DNA of 64,000 nucleotides from Janthinobacterium sp. TB1-E2 (lineage in GTDB: Bacteria; Pseudomonadota; Gammaproteobacteria; Burkholderiales; Burkholderiaceae_D): assembly GCF_036885605.1 (NCBI RefSeq), contig NZ_CP142523.1, positions 5,828,001-5,892,000 of the forward strand, read 5' to 3'. Shown in pieces: positions 16,447-25,763 of this stretch. The position numbers and the translations under genes were made by a program. Each line of letters begins with the position of its first letter. The stretch's first letter is position 1. Below the pieces are notes generated by a model that was not told where the DNA came from, made no database searches, and saw only the letters and a list, made by a program, of their open reading frames with translations.

Positions 16447-17181
16447 TCACATACCCAAGTAGGCGCTCTGCACCTGCTCGTTATGCAGCAATTCAGGACC
16501 AGGCCCGGACAAGGTGATGGCGCCCGTCTCGATCACATAGCCCACGTCGGCAATCGACAGGGCCGCATGGGCGTTCTGCTCGACGAGGAAGATGGTGATG
16601 CCCTGGTCGCGCAGTTCGGCCACGATGCGGAAGATTTCCGCGATCAGGAGCGGCGCCAGGCCCATGCTCGGCTCGTCGAGCAGCAGCAGTTGCGGACGGC
16701 CCATCAGCGCGCGCGCCATGGCCAGCATCTGCTGCTGTCCGCCAGATAAGGTCCCGGCCAGCAGCAAGCGCTTTTCCTTCAGGATCGGGAACAGCCCGTA
16801 CATGCGCTCCATGTCACCGGCCACGTCTTGCGGCGGACGTGTAAACGCGCCCAGGCGCAGATTGTCTTCCACCGTCATGGGGCCGAACACTTGGCGCCCT
16901 TCCGGCACCTGGCAGATGCCGCTGCGCACGCGCTTGTCGGCGCTCATGCGGCTGACGTCCTGGCCGGCGAAGGTGATGCTGCCGGCGCTGATCGGCTGCA
17001 CGCCGGAGATCGCCCGCAGCAGGGTGGTCTTGCCGGCGCCATTCGCGCCCACCAGCGCCACAAGCTGGCCCTGGCGCACCTGCAGGTCGATGCCGTGCAA
17101 GGCCTGGATGCGGCCGTAATGGCTGGTCAGGCCGACGATATCGAGCACCAGCGGTGCCTGGGGTTTTTCCATCTTCATCAT
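16447..17181 (-). CDS. livF: Branched-chain amino acid type ABC transporter ATPase (LivF-like), probable aromatic-acid uptake
   Basis: 244 aa. Walker A GANGAGKTT at 45-53, signature LSGGQQQ, Walker B LLLLDEPSMGLAP, then the H-loop region; length and sequence are those of LivF. It forms with LivG the ATPase pair of a hydrophobic amide/branched-chain type importer. Start overlaps the livG stop (ATGA). Embedded between paaJ and paaY, so phenylacetate or a related aromatic acid is the likely substrate by context, as in paa clusters of other betaproteobacteria; this is not shown by the sequence. Confidence 0.92.
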   Translation of the reverse strand: MMKMEKPQAPLVLDIVGLTSHYGRIQALHGIDLQVRQGQLVALVGANGAGKTTLLRAISGVQPISAGSITFAGQDVSRMSADKRVRSGICQVPEGRQVFGPMTVEDNLRLGAFTRPPQDVAGDMERMYGLFPILKEKRLLLAGTLSGGQQQMLAMARALMGRPQLLLLDEPSMGLAPLLIAEIFRIVAELRDQGITIFLVEQNAHAALSIADVGYVIETGAITLSGPGPELLHNEQVQSAYLGM

Positions 17182-17933
17182 GCCGCCACTCCCAGATAGG
17201 CCGCCACCACGTCGGGGTTCGCGCGCACTTCGGCAGCGGTCCCTTCGGCCAGCTTCTTGCCATAGTCGAGCACCAGGATATGGTCCGACAGATTCATCAC
17301 CAGTTTCATGTCATGCTCGACCAGCACCACCGTTACGCCCGATTGCGCCACCTTGCGGATCAGGGCTTCGATCTCGCCTGTCTCCGTGTGGTTCAAGCCG
17401 GCCGCAGGTTCATCGAGCAGCAGCACTTTCGGCTTGGCCGCCAGTGCGCGGGCGATTTCCAGGCGCTTCAATGCGCCATACGACATCTGCCCCGCCTCGT
17501 CATCGACATGCCGGCCCACGCCGACGAATTCCATCAGGCCCGCCGCTTCATCACGGCAGGCCGCATCGGCGCGGCGCACGGACGGCAAACGCAGCATGGA
17601 AGCGAACAGGTTCTGGTTCAGGCGCAGGTGCGCGCCCACCATCACGTTATCGATGGCCGTCATGTTCATGCACACCTGCAGGTTCTGGAAGGTGCGGCTC
17701 ATGCCGCGCCGCGCCAGCGCATCGGGCGACATGGCGGCCACGTTCTCGCCATTGAGCAAAATTTCGCCCTTGGTCGGCGTATAGACGCCGGTGATCAGGT
17801 TAAACAGAGTCGTCTTGCCTGCGCCGTTCGGCCCGATCACGGAGTGGATATTGCCTTCCTTGACCGTAAAGCTGACGTCCTGCACCGCGTGCACGCCGCC
17901 GAAGCTCTTGCTCAGCTTGTTAATTGTCAACAT
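17178..17933 (-). CDS. livG: Branched-chain amino acid type ABC transporter ATPase (LivG-like)
   Basis: 251 aa. Walker A GPNGAGKTT at 34-42, signature in GQMSYGALKRLEIARALA (the usual LSGG is MSYG), Walker B VLLLDEPAAGLNH. The AAGLN segment after Walker B and the VVLVEHDMKLVM H-loop are typical of LivG. The start lies two bases after the livM stop and the end overlaps livF, so the two ATPases are translated as a unit. Confidence 0.93.
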   Translation of the reverse strand: MLTINKLSKSFGGVHAVQDVSFTVKEGNIHSVIGPNGAGKTTLFNLITGVYTPTKGEILLNGENVAAMSPDALARRGMSRTFQNLQVCMNMTAIDNVMVGAHLRLNQNLFASMLRLPSVRRADAACRDEAAGLMEFVGVGRHVDDEAGQMSYGALKRLEIARALAAKPKVLLLDEPAAGLNHTETGEIEALIRKVAQSGVTVVLVEHDMKLVMNLSDHILVLDYGKKLAEGTAAEVRANPDVVAAYLGVAA

Positions 17934-17934
17934 C

Positions 17935-18918
17935 TCAGACCTCCTGTGCAGATTTAGGCGGTGCTTTCGGCGTGGCTGCCCGCTTGCGCGAACGGCTGGC
18001 CAGGCTCGGTACCAGGCCTTTCGGCATGAAGATCATGGTGGCCATCAGGATCACGCCAAACACCACCGTTTCCCAGCCTTCAAAACTGGACAGCAGCTGC
18101 GGCAGAATCGTCAGCAGCGCCGCACCGATGATGGAACCGAAGATCGACGCCATGCCGCCCACCACCACCATCGTCACCAGCTCGATCGAGTGGAAGAAGC
18201 CGGCCAGGTTGGGCGTGATGAAACCGATGTAATGGGCGCTGATACTGCCCGCGATGCTGGCAATGACGGCCGACAGCACGAACACGCGCACCTTGAAGCG
18301 CGTCGTATCGACGCCGACGACGCGGGCCGCCACTTCCGAACCGTGAATCGCCTGCAGCGCGCGCCCGACAGGCGAGTCGATCAGATTCAACGCCAGCCAT
18401 GTGACCAGCAGCAGCAATACGGCGCACACCAGGTACCACGATTTTTCACCGGCGATTTCCAGGCCGGCGACACTGAAGGCGGACACGCCGATGCCGTCCG
18501 GGCCACCCGTCCACTGCGTCTCGTTGTTGATGACGATGGAAATGATGATGCCCAGGCCCAGGGTCGCCATGGCCAGCGTATGGCCCTTGAGCTTCAAGAC
18601 GGGGCGGGCCAGCAGCAGTGCCAGCAGACCAGTCGCGACGGCGCCGGCGGCCAGCGCGGCCAGCGGCGGCCAGTTGTAGTGCGTGGTCAGCACGGCCGAC
18701 GCATACGCGCCCAGGCCATAGAAACCCGCGTGACCGAGGCTGATCTGGCCCGTGTAGCCCATCAACAGGTTCAGGCCGATGACGACGATGGCGTTCAGCG
18801 CAATGCGGATCGCCACGTCATAGTAGAACGCGTTGGTGAGGAACAGGGGCAGAATGGCCAGCACGAGTGCCAGCACCAGCAGGCCGCCATGGCGCGAGCG
18901 GGTAAATAAATTCTTCAT
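17935..18918 (-). CDS. livM: Branched-chain amino acid type ABC transporter permease (LivM-like)
   Basis: 327 aa with about nine hydrophobic segments. The conserved GLNLLMGYTGQISLGHAGFY lies near residues 50-70 and an EAA-like loop (GSEVAARVVGVDT) near 190-205, as in LivM. A basic, Ala/Pro-rich cytoplasmic tail (SRSRKRAATPKAPPKS) ends the protein. Its ATG overlaps the livH stop. Second subunit of the transmembrane channel. Confidence 0.93.
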   Translation of the reverse strand: MKNLFTRSRHGGLLVLALVLAILPLFLTNAFYYDVAIRIALNAIVVIGLNLLMGYTGQISLGHAGFYGLGAYASAVLTTHYNWPPLAALAAGAVATGLLALLLARPVLKLKGHTLAMATLGLGIIISIVINNETQWTGGPDGIGVSAFSVAGLEIAGEKSWYLVCAVLLLLVTWLALNLIDSPVGRALQAIHGSEVAARVVGVDTTRFKVRVFVLSAVIASIAGSISAHYIGFITPNLAGFFHSIELVTMVVVGGMASIFGSIIGAALLTILPQLLSSFEGWETVVFGVILMATMIFMPKGLVPSLASRSRKRAATPKAPPKSAQEV

Positions 18919-19793
18919 ACACGCTCCGAATTTTTAGCGCCGAACAAGCCTTGCGGCAGGAAGAACAGGATCAGCAGGATCAGCACGAAGGGCACCGCGT
19001 CCTTGTAGGCCGACGAGATGTAGCCGGCCGTCATGGCTTCGGCGATGCCGAGGATCAGGCCACCGGCAATCGCGCCCGCGCCGCCACCGAGGCCACCGAG
19101 AACAGCGGCGACAAAGCCTTTCAGGCCCAGCATGATGCCAGCGTCGTAGGACGTGTAAGTGATCGGTGCGACGAGGATGCCGCCCGCAGCACCCAGCAGG
19201 GCCGACAGGCCGAACGAGAACAGCAGTACCTTGCGCGTGTTGATACCCACCAGTTGCGCGGCCAGCTTGTTGTGCGAGGTGGCCAGCATGGCCTTGCCCA
19301 TCAAGGTGCGGCCGAAGAACCAGCCCAGCACCAGCACGATGACGACCGTCACGCCCAGCACCCACAGGCTTTGCGGCAGCAGGCTGGCGCCCAGGAATTC
19401 GATCGGCGCATCGCCGGAAAACGCTGGCAGTGAGTGCGTATCCTTGCCCAGCCAGATTTGCACAAGGCCGCGCAGCACGAGCGAGGCGCCGATGGTGATG
19501 ATCAGCAGCGTGATGACCTGCGCATTTTGCGCCGGCTCGATCACGGTTTTTTCCATCAGCAGGCCAACGATACCGGTGGCGATGACGGCCAGGATGATGG
19601 CCAGCGGCAGCGGCACGCCGGCGGCCGACATCACGGCGGCCAGCATCCCGCCCAGCATGATGAATTCGCCCTGGGCGAAGTTGATCACGCCGCTGGTGTT
19701 GTAGATGATGGTAAAGCCCAGCGCCGCCAGCGCATAGGCGGAACCGACCGTCATCCCGGAATACAGAAATTGTAGAAATTGTGCGACTTCCAT
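18915..19793 (-). CDS. livH: Branched-chain amino acid type ABC transporter permease (LivH-like)
   Basis: 292 aa with eight or so membrane segments. YNTSGVINFAQGEFIMLGGM near residues 31-50 and the NKLAAQLVGINTRKV cytoplasmic loop are LivH hallmarks. It is separated from the binding-protein gene by 85 bases that contain a strong stem-loop, a usual arrangement allowing more binding protein than membrane subunits. Confidence 0.93.
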   Translation of the reverse strand: MEVAQFLQFLYSGMTVGSAYALAALGFTIIYNTSGVINFAQGEFIMLGGMLAAVMSAAGVPLPLAIILAVIATGIVGLLMEKTVIEPAQNAQVITLLIITIGASLVLRGLVQIWLGKDTHSLPAFSGDAPIEFLGASLLPQSLWVLGVTVVIVLVLGWFFGRTLMGKAMLATSHNKLAAQLVGINTRKVLLFSFGLSALLGAAGGILVAPITYTSYDAGIMLGLKGFVAAVLGGLGGGAGAIAGGLILGIAEAMTAGYISSAYKDAVPFVLILLILFFLPQGLFGAKNSERV

Positions 19794-19817
19794 GGTGTCT
19801 CCAATATGTTCGGCGAT

Positions 19818-19848
19818 GCGCGGGCCGCCTTCGAGGGCGGCCTCGCGC
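19818..19848 (-). other. Intercistronic stem-loop between binding-protein gene and livH
   Basis: GGCCGCC and GGGCGGCC arms around TTCGA, extended by GCGCG/CGCGC. No T-run follows on the transcribed strand, so partial termination or 3'-end protection of the upstream binding-protein mRNA is the likely role. Confidence 0.6.
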
Positions 19849-19878
19849 AGGTACTTCCGGCTTACCTTGTTTCGAACA

Positions 19879-21030
19879 TCACTTCGACAATTGCCATTCG
19901 CCGTTCTTCACTTCGACCATGCGGAACGCCGACAGATCCAGGCCCATGTGGTCTTTGGCCGACATGTTGAAGACACCGGTGGTACCCACAAAACCCTTGG
20001 TCGATTCCAGCGCCGCGCGCACTTTTTCGCGGTCCGTGCCGCCGGCGCGCTTGATGGCGTCCACCGACAGGTTCAGGGCGTCGAGCGCATAGCCGCCGAA
20101 GGTCGATGGGTCGATCTTGTAGCGGTCTTTATACGTCTTGTCGTAGCCGACGACGACGGCCTTCTGCGCGTCGCTGTCGGGCAGCATGGCACCGATCAAC
20201 AGGGCCGGCGTTGGCAGGCGCACGCCTTCGGCGGACTTGCCCGACAGTTTCAAATACTCATCCGACGCCACGCCATGCGACTGGTACAGCGGCAGCGCGG
20301 CCATGCCCAGCTGGCCATAGTTCTTCGTCACGACTGCCGGGCCCTGGCCCAGGCCAAACACGAAGACGGCTTGCACGCCCTTGGTATTCTTGATGCGCGT
20401 GAGCTGCGCCGTGATGTCCGTGTCTTTCGGGCCGTAGGTTTCATCGGCCACCAGGGTGATGCCGTATTTGGAGGCGACAATTTGCGATTCCTTGCGGCCC
20501 GAGGCGCCAAAGCCGCTCGTTTCCGACAGCAGGCCCACCTTGCTGATGCCGCGTTTCTTCATGTCCTCGAACACCTTCTCGGCCGCCATGCGGTCCGTGT
20601 GCGGTGTCTTGAAGACCCATTTCTTGACCGGGTCGATGATCACCACGGCGCCCGCCAGCGAGATGAACGGCATGCTGGCGCGCTCCACCAGCGGCGCCAT
20701 CGCCATCGTCGCACCCGTGGTCGTGCCGCCGATCAGCACATCGACCTTGTCGGACTCGATCAACCGCTTGGTAAAGCCGTTGGCCTTGGCAGCATCGCTG
20801 CCGTCGTCGTAATGCACGAGTTCCAGCTTGCGTCCCAGGACGCCGCCGGCTGCGTTGATCTTCTCGATATACAGCTGCAGGGTTTTCAGTTCAGGGTCGC
20901 CCAGGAAGGCGGCAGGTCCCGTGACGGACAGCACGGAACCGATCTTGATGTTCTCGGCCGCATACGCACCCGCTGCGGACATGGCCAGCACGCCGGCGAT
21001 CAGGGTTTTCTTGAAGATATTGGCAATCAT
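19879..21030 (-). CDS. Periplasmic substrate-binding protein of the Liv-type transporter
   Basis: 383 aa from ATG 21030 (GGAGA just upstream). Sec signal MIANIFKKTLIAGVLAMSA ending AYAAE. The mature protein has the LivJ/LivK fold: IKIGSVLSVTGPAAFLGDP at the start, LIGGTTTGATMAMAPLVE in lobe 1 and GYALDALNLSVDAI near the end. Ligand is not readable, but the location inside the paa cluster favours phenylacetate or another aromatic acid. It follows paaJ by 90 bases, a spacer containing two direct TATACGCGTT repeats. Confidence 0.88.
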   Translation of the reverse strand: MIANIFKKTLIAGVLAMSAAGAYAAENIKIGSVLSVTGPAAFLGDPELKTLQLYIEKINAAGGVLGRKLELVHYDDGSDAAKANGFTKRLIESDKVDVLIGGTTTGATMAMAPLVERASMPFISLAGAVVIIDPVKKWVFKTPHTDRMAAEKVFEDMKKRGISKVGLLSETSGFGASGRKESQIVASKYGITLVADETYGPKDTDITAQLTRIKNTKGVQAVFVFGLGQGPAVVTKNYGQLGMAALPLYQSHGVASDEYLKLSGKSAEGVRLPTPALLIGAMLPDSDAQKAVVVGYDKTYKDRYKIDPSTFGGYALDALNLSVDAIKRAGGTDREKVRAALESTKGFVGTTGVFNMSAKDHMGLDLSAFRMVEVKNGEWQLSK

Positions 21031-21120
21031 TATGGTCTCCACCAGGTTGGCACTACGGTCAATTTTGGTTGGCGCTTTTTTACAAGCCTGCGCCTTTTGT
21101 TTTTACTTTGTTATACGCGT

Positions 21121-22326
21121 TTATACGCGTTCGATCACGACAGCAATCCCCTGCCCCACGCCGATGCACATGGTGCACAGCGCATAGCGCCCGCCAATCC
21201 GTTCCAGCTGGTTCAGCGCGGCCATCACCAGGCGCGCACCCGATGCGCCCAGCGGGTGACCGATGGCGATCGCGCCGCCATTCGGATTCACGTGGGCCGC
21301 ATCGTCAGCCAGACCCAGGTCGCGCGTGACGGCCAGGGCCTGCGCCGCAAACGCCTCATTGAGTTCGATGACGTCCATCTGCTCTATGGTCAATCCCGTC
21401 TGCGCCAGCACCTTGCGCGACGCGGGCGAAGGGCCAAAGCCCATGATGCGGGGCGCCAGGCCGGCCGTGGCCATGCCCAGCACTTTTGCACGCGGCGTCA
21501 GCTTGTATTTGTCGACGGCGGCGGCGGACGCCAGCAGGATGGCGCAAGCGCCGTCGTTCAAGCCCGAGGCATTGCCGGCCGTGACCGTGCCATCCGGCTT
21601 GACCACGCCCTTGAGCTTTGCCAGCATCTCGATCGACGTATCGGGGCGCGGATGTTCGTCACTGGTGACCATCTTAGGATCGCCCTTTTTCTGCGGCACG
21701 GCGACGGGCACGATTTCGCGCTCGAACACGCCGGCAGCATGGGCGGCGGCCCAGCGCTGCTGGCTGCGCAAGGCTAGACCATCCTGGTCGGCGCGGCTGA
21801 TGCCAAATTCCACGGCCACGTTTTCCGCCGTTTCCGGCATGGTGTCGATACCGTACTGCGCCTTCATCTTGCCGTTCACAAAACGCCAGCCCAGGGTCGT
21901 GTCTTCGATTTTCGCCGCGCGCGAAAACGCGCTGTCGGCCTTGCCCATCACGAACGGCGCGCGCGTCATGCTTTCCACGCCGCCGGCGATGATCAGCTCA
22001 GCTTCGCCCGCCTTGATCGAGCGCGCCGCCAGGCCCACGGCATCCAGGCTGGAGCCGCACAGGCGATTGATGGTATTGGCCGGCACGTCGACCGGCAAGC
22101 CGGCCAGCAGCGCGGCCATGCGGCCCACGTTGCGGTTGTCTTCGCCCGCCTGGTTGGCGCAGCCGTAGAACACGTCGTCGATGGCGGACCAGTCGACGGA
22201 TGGGTTGCGGGCGATCAGCGCCGCGATCGGCAGCGCGCCCAGGTCATCAGCGCGTACGCTGGACAGCGCGCCGCCGTAGCGGCCAAACGGGGTACGTACG
22301 GCGTCACAGATAAAGGCTTCGTTCAT
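21121..22326 (-). CDS. paaJ: PaaJ: 3-oxo-5,6-dehydrosuberyl-CoA / 3-oxoadipyl-CoA thiolase
   Basis: 401 aa thiolase. Nucleophilic Cys90 (NRLCGSSLDA), His357 (AIGHPLGASGAR) and Cys387 (CTMCIGVGQG) are all present. It performs both thiolytic steps of the pathway, releasing acetyl-CoA and ending in succinyl-CoA. Close relatives include PcaF of the beta-ketoadipate pathway; the paa location decides in favour of PaaJ. AAGGAAG precedes the ATG, 22 bases after paaK. Confidence 0.93.
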   Translation of the reverse strand: MNEAFICDAVRTPFGRYGGALSSVRADDLGALPIAALIARNPSVDWSAIDDVFYGCANQAGEDNRNVGRMAALLAGLPVDVPANTINRLCGSSLDAVGLAARSIKAGEAELIIAGGVESMTRAPFVMGKADSAFSRAAKIEDTTLGWRFVNGKMKAQYGIDTMPETAENVAVEFGISRADQDGLALRSQQRWAAAHAAGVFEREIVPVAVPQKKGDPKMVTSDEHPRPDTSIEMLAKLKGVVKPDGTVTAGNASGLNDGACAILLASAAAVDKYKLTPRAKVLGMATAGLAPRIMGFGPSPASRKVLAQTGLTIEQMDVIELNEAFAAQALAVTRDLGLADDAAHVNPNGGAIAIGHPLGASGARLVMAALNQLERIGGRYALCTMCIGVGQGIAVVIERV

Positions 22327-22348
22327 GTCTGCTTCCTTGTTCGGGCTA

Positions 22349-23680
22349 TCAGGAGAAAATCTTCGGGCGCTGGTCGACCACGCGGCGGGCCTTGCCCGTC
22401 AAGGTGCGCTCGATGCCGGCGGCGGCCACCAGGCGCACGCGGGTGCTCACGCCCACGTGGGTCTTGATGCGGTGTTCCAGTTCGCGCGCCAGCGCGTCCG
22501 TTTCGCTGGCCGAGATGGTGGCGGTCAGGTCGATACGCAATTCGGCGATCACTTCCAGTTTGTCGAGGTGGCCGTCGCGCGTTACCACCAGCTGGTATTG
22601 CGGCGCCAGGCGCGGCATCTTGAGGATCAGCTCTTCGATCTGCGTTGGGAAGACGTTCACGCCGCGGATGATCAGCATGTCGTCGGACCGGCCCGTGATC
22701 TTGCCGATGCGGCGCATCGAGCGCGACGTCGGCGGCAGCAAACGGGTCAGGTCGCGCGTGCGGTAGCGGATGATGGGCAGCGCTTCTTTCGACAGCGAGG
22801 TAAACACCAGTTCGCCCTCTTCGCCGTCCGGCAGCACTTCGCCCGTTTCCGGATCGATGATCTCCGGGTAAAAATGGTCTTCCCAGATGACGGGACCGTC
22901 CTTGCTCTCGATGCATTCGGACGCCACGCCAGGGCCCATCACTTCGGACAAGCCGTAGATATCCACGGCGTCGATGCCGGCGCGCGCTTCGATTTCCGAA
23001 CGCATGGCGTCCGTCCACGGCTCGGCGCCAAAGATGCCCACTTTCAGCGACGATTCCGCCGGGTCGAGGCCCTGGCGCGTGAATTCCTCGATGATGTTGA
23101 GCATGTACGATGGCGTGACCATGATGATAGACGGCTTGAAATCCTGGATCAGTTGCACCTGCTTTTCCGTCTGCCCGCCCGACATCGGGATGACCGTGCA
23201 GCCCAGACGTTCGGCGCCATAGTGCGCACCCAGGCCGCCCGTGAACAGGCCGTAGCCGTAGGAGATGTGCACCATGTCGCCCGCGCGGCCACCGCCGGCG
23301 CGGATCGAGCGCGCCACCACATTGGCCCAGGTATCGATGTCGTTCTGCGTGTAGCCGACCACCGTGGCCTTGCCCGTGGTGCCGCTCGACGCGTGGATGC
23401 GCACCACTTGCTCGCGCGGCACGGCGAACAGGCCGAACGGGTAATTGTCGCGCAAGACTTTCTTATCGGTGAACGGGAATTTGGCCAGGTCCGCCAGGGA
23501 TTTGAGGTCGTCCGGATGCACGCCCGCTTCGTCAAAAGCGGCGCGGTAATGGGGCACGTTGTCATACGCGTGCTTGAGCGTCCATTTCATGCGTTCGAGC
23601 TGCAGCGCCTGCAGTTCATCCTTGCTGGCGCACTCGATCGGCTCGAGGTCATTCGGGGAAGGCGTACGTTGGACCATCAT
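22349..23680 (-). CDS. paaK: PaaK: phenylacetate-CoA ligase
   Basis: 443 aa AMP-forming ligase that activates phenylacetate to phenylacetyl-CoA. The ATP/AMP loop HASSGTTGKATVVGYT is near residues 94-109, followed by YGYGLFTGGLGAHYGAE and the C-terminal YRTRDLTRL and GRSDDMLIIRGVNVFPTQIE hinge motifs, all typical of PaaK. Two adjacent ATG codons (23680 and 23677) follow GGAGA. Length matches E. coli PaaK (437 aa). Confidence 0.96.
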   Translation of the reverse strand: MMVQRTPSPNDLEPIECASKDELQALQLERMKWTLKHAYDNVPHYRAAFDEAGVHPDDLKSLADLAKFPFTDKKVLRDNYPFGLFAVPREQVVRIHASSGTTGKATVVGYTQNDIDTWANVVARSIRAGGGRAGDMVHISYGYGLFTGGLGAHYGAERLGCTVIPMSGGQTEKQVQLIQDFKPSIIMVTPSYMLNIIEEFTRQGLDPAESSLKVGIFGAEPWTDAMRSEIEARAGIDAVDIYGLSEVMGPGVASECIESKDGPVIWEDHFYPEIIDPETGEVLPDGEEGELVFTSLSKEALPIIRYRTRDLTRLLPPTSRSMRRIGKITGRSDDMLIIRGVNVFPTQIEELILKMPRLAPQYQLVVTRDGHLDKLEVIAELRIDLTATISASETDALARELEHRIKTHVGVSTRVRLVAAAGIERTLTGKARRVVDQRPKIFS

Positions 23681-23745
23681 TGTCTCCTGAATCGTTTCTA
23701 TCACTGTGTAATTGCTACCGGCAGTTCAAACCTGCTCTTGTCACT

Positions 23746-24171
23746 TCAATTGCTAATCACTTCGCCGGCCACGCGGATCGACTTGCCGCGGAAGAGCGCA
23801 ATGGCGCGGCCTTCCTGATTGCTGACCTTGACGTCATAGACACCGCTCTTGCCGGCCAGCGCCTGCTCGACGGCATGCGCCGTCAGCACGTCGCCTTCGC
23901 GGCCCGGCGCCAGGTAGTCGATGGTGCAGCCGGCGCCCACGGTATTCATGTTGTAGCTGTTGCAGGCAAAGGCGAAAGCGCTGTCGGCCAGAGCGAAGAT
24001 GAAACCGCCGTGGCAGGTCTGGTGGCCGTTGAGCATGTCGGCGCGCACCGTCATCGTCATGCGCGCATGGCCGGGACCCACGCCGGCCAGGGAGATGCCC
24101 ATGGCGGCGGTGGCGTTATCGCGCGACAGCATCGAGGCGGCGGCCGCTTCGGCCAGGGCTTGCGCGGTCAT
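23746..24171 (-). CDS. paaI: PaaI: hydroxyphenylacetyl-CoA thioesterase
   Basis: 141 aa hot-dog thioesterase. The signature NGHQTCHGGFIFALADSAFA with HGG and the catalytic Asp matches E. coli PaaI (140 aa). It rescues CoA from stalled aromatic thioesters. I chose ATG 24171 because AAGGA is seven bases upstream and the N-terminus then aligns with E. coli; in-frame ATGs at 24192 and 24204 are alternatives that overlap or abut the paaH stop. Confidence 0.92.
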   Translation of the reverse strand: MTAQALAEAAAASMLSRDNATAAMGISLAGVGPGHARMTMTVRADMLNGHQTCHGGFIFALADSAFAFACNSYNMNTVGAGCTIDYLAPGREGDVLTAHAVEQALAGKSGVYDVKVSNQEGRAIALFRGKSIRVAGEVISN

Positions 24172-24193
24172 GTTGTGGTCCTTATTGGACATA

Positions 24194-25762
24194 TCATTCG
24201 GCATGAAACGGTGCTCCATTGGCGAGTTTGCGGCGCAGCAGCGGCGAGACCCGGTAGCGGTCTTCGCCATAGCCCAGCGCCAGATGCTGCAATACGGTGA
24301 CGATGTGCTGGATGCCGACGGCATCGGCCCAGGCCAGCGGTCCGCGCGGATAGTTGACGCCCTTCTGCATGGCGATATCGACGGCGGCCACCGTGCACAC
24401 GCCCTGGTTGACTGCGTCGGCCGCCTCGTTGGCCAGCATGGCGACCGTGCGCATGACGGCCAGGCCAGGCACGTCGTCCAGGCGCGTGACGATGAAACCG
24501 GCCGCCTGGAACAGGCCGACGACGGCCGCGTAGGCGGCGTCGCTGCACTGGTCGGCGCGGGCCACGGCGATGCGTTTGGCACCGGCGTAATCGAGCGCCA
24601 GGTCGAACAGCACCGTATCCGGATGCTGGTTGTCGTGCGCGCGCTGGGTGGCGCTGCGGCCATCGGTCAGGTAAATCGCGGCGCCATGGCAATGCAGGGC
24701 CGGCGCTTCGTCATGCGCCTGGCCTTCCTGCGTCACGCGGCGGCTGACGGTGATACCGGCCTGCTCCAGCCGCTGCACCAGGCTGTGGATGATGCCGCTA
24801 TGGCCACGGCCATCGCCGCCGATGGCGGCCGACAGGGCGACGAATTCGGGCTTCGGCTGCGCGCTTTCCGCCTGCGCCACAGGCGCGCTGGCGCCTTCGC
24901 CATACGGGTAGAAGCCGCGGCCCGATTTGCGGCCGAGGAAACCGGCGTTGACCATTTCCTGTTGCAGCACGGATGGCGTGAAACGCGGGTCGTTGAAATA
25001 GGCGCCGAACACGGATTGCGTGACGGAGAAATTCACGTCATGGCCAATCAGGTCCATCAATTCGAAGGGCCCCATGCGGAAACCGCCCGCTTCGCGCAGC
25101 ACGGCATCGATGGTGGCGGCATCGCCCGCCTGCTCGTTCAACAGGCGCCAGCCTTCCGCGTAAAATGGGCGGGCAACGCGGTTGACGATAAAGCCGGGCG
25201 TCGATTTCGCATGCACGGGGTTCTTGCCCCAGGCGATGGACGTGTCGTAGACGGTGGCGGCCACCTGCTCGCTGGTGGCCAGGCCACTGATCACTTCGAC
25301 CAGCGCCATCAGGGCCACGGGATTAAAGAAATGCATGCCGACCAGGCGTTCCGGGCGGCGCAGCTTGGCGGCAATCGCCGTGACGGAAATCGACGACGTG
25401 TTCGTCGCCAGGATGCAGTCGTCGCCGACCAGCGCTTCGAGTTCGGCGAACAGGCCGCGCTTGACGTCGAGGTTTTCCACGATGGCTTCCACCACCAGGG
25501 CGCAATCGCTCACATCGGCCAGGCTGCCGGCCGCCTGCAGGCGCGCCGTGGCGGCGGCCGCATCGCCTTGCGTCATGCGGCCCTTTTCGGCCAGCTTCGC
25601 ATACATCTTGCCGATGTCGGCCAGCGCCTTGCTGACGGCTTCCGCTCGCGTGTCGTACAACTTGACACGGTAGCCGGCGGCGGCGGCCACCTGCGCGATG
25701 CCGGCGCCCATGGCGCCGCTGCCGATGACGGCGACGATACTGTTGTTGTCCAAAGCTGCCAT
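24194..25762 (-). CDS. paaH: PaaH: 3-hydroxyadipyl-CoA dehydrogenase
   Basis: 522 aa NAD-dependent 3-hydroxyacyl-CoA dehydrogenase. Rossmann motif VIGSGAMGAGIAQ at about 12-24; catalytic His in VGMHFFNPV near 143; PGFIVNRVARPFYAE starts the helical domain. A second, degenerate C-terminal copy of the helical domain (KGVNYPRGPLAWADAVG) extends the protein as in PaaH rather than FadB. It oxidises 3-hydroxyadipyl-CoA to 3-oxoadipyl-CoA. Its start is one base from the end of paaG, indicating tight coupling. Confidence 0.94.
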   Translation of the reverse strand: MAALDNNSIVAVIGSGAMGAGIAQVAAAAGYRVKLYDTRAEAVSKALADIGKMYAKLAEKGRMTQGDAAAATARLQAAGSLADVSDCALVVEAIVENLDVKRGLFAELEALVGDDCILATNTSSISVTAIAAKLRRPERLVGMHFFNPVALMALVEVISGLATSEQVAATVYDTSIAWGKNPVHAKSTPGFIVNRVARPFYAEGWRLLNEQAGDAATIDAVLREAGGFRMGPFELMDLIGHDVNFSVTQSVFGAYFNDPRFTPSVLQQEMVNAGFLGRKSGRGFYPYGEGASAPVAQAESAQPKPEFVALSAAIGGDGRGHSGIIHSLVQRLEQAGITVSRRVTQEGQAHDEAPALHCHGAAIYLTDGRSATQRAHDNQHPDTVLFDLALDYAGAKRIAVARADQCSDAAYAAVVGLFQAAGFIVTRLDDVPGLAVMRTVAMLANEAADAVNQGVCTVAAVDIAMQKGVNYPRGPLAWADAVGIQHIVTVLQHLALGYGEDRYRVSPLLRRKLANGAPFHAE

Positions 25763-25763
25763 A

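Noticed and set aside
17791..18909. Rightward 372-codon open frame antisense to livM
   Set aside because: It is rich in His, Arg, Gln and Asp as expected from the complement of a GC-rich membrane-protein gene, with no domain or ribosome-binding site.
19792..21777. Rightward 661-codon open frame antisense to the binding-protein gene and paaJ
   Set aside because: It spans two well-recognised leftward genes plus their spacer; composition is of shadow type.
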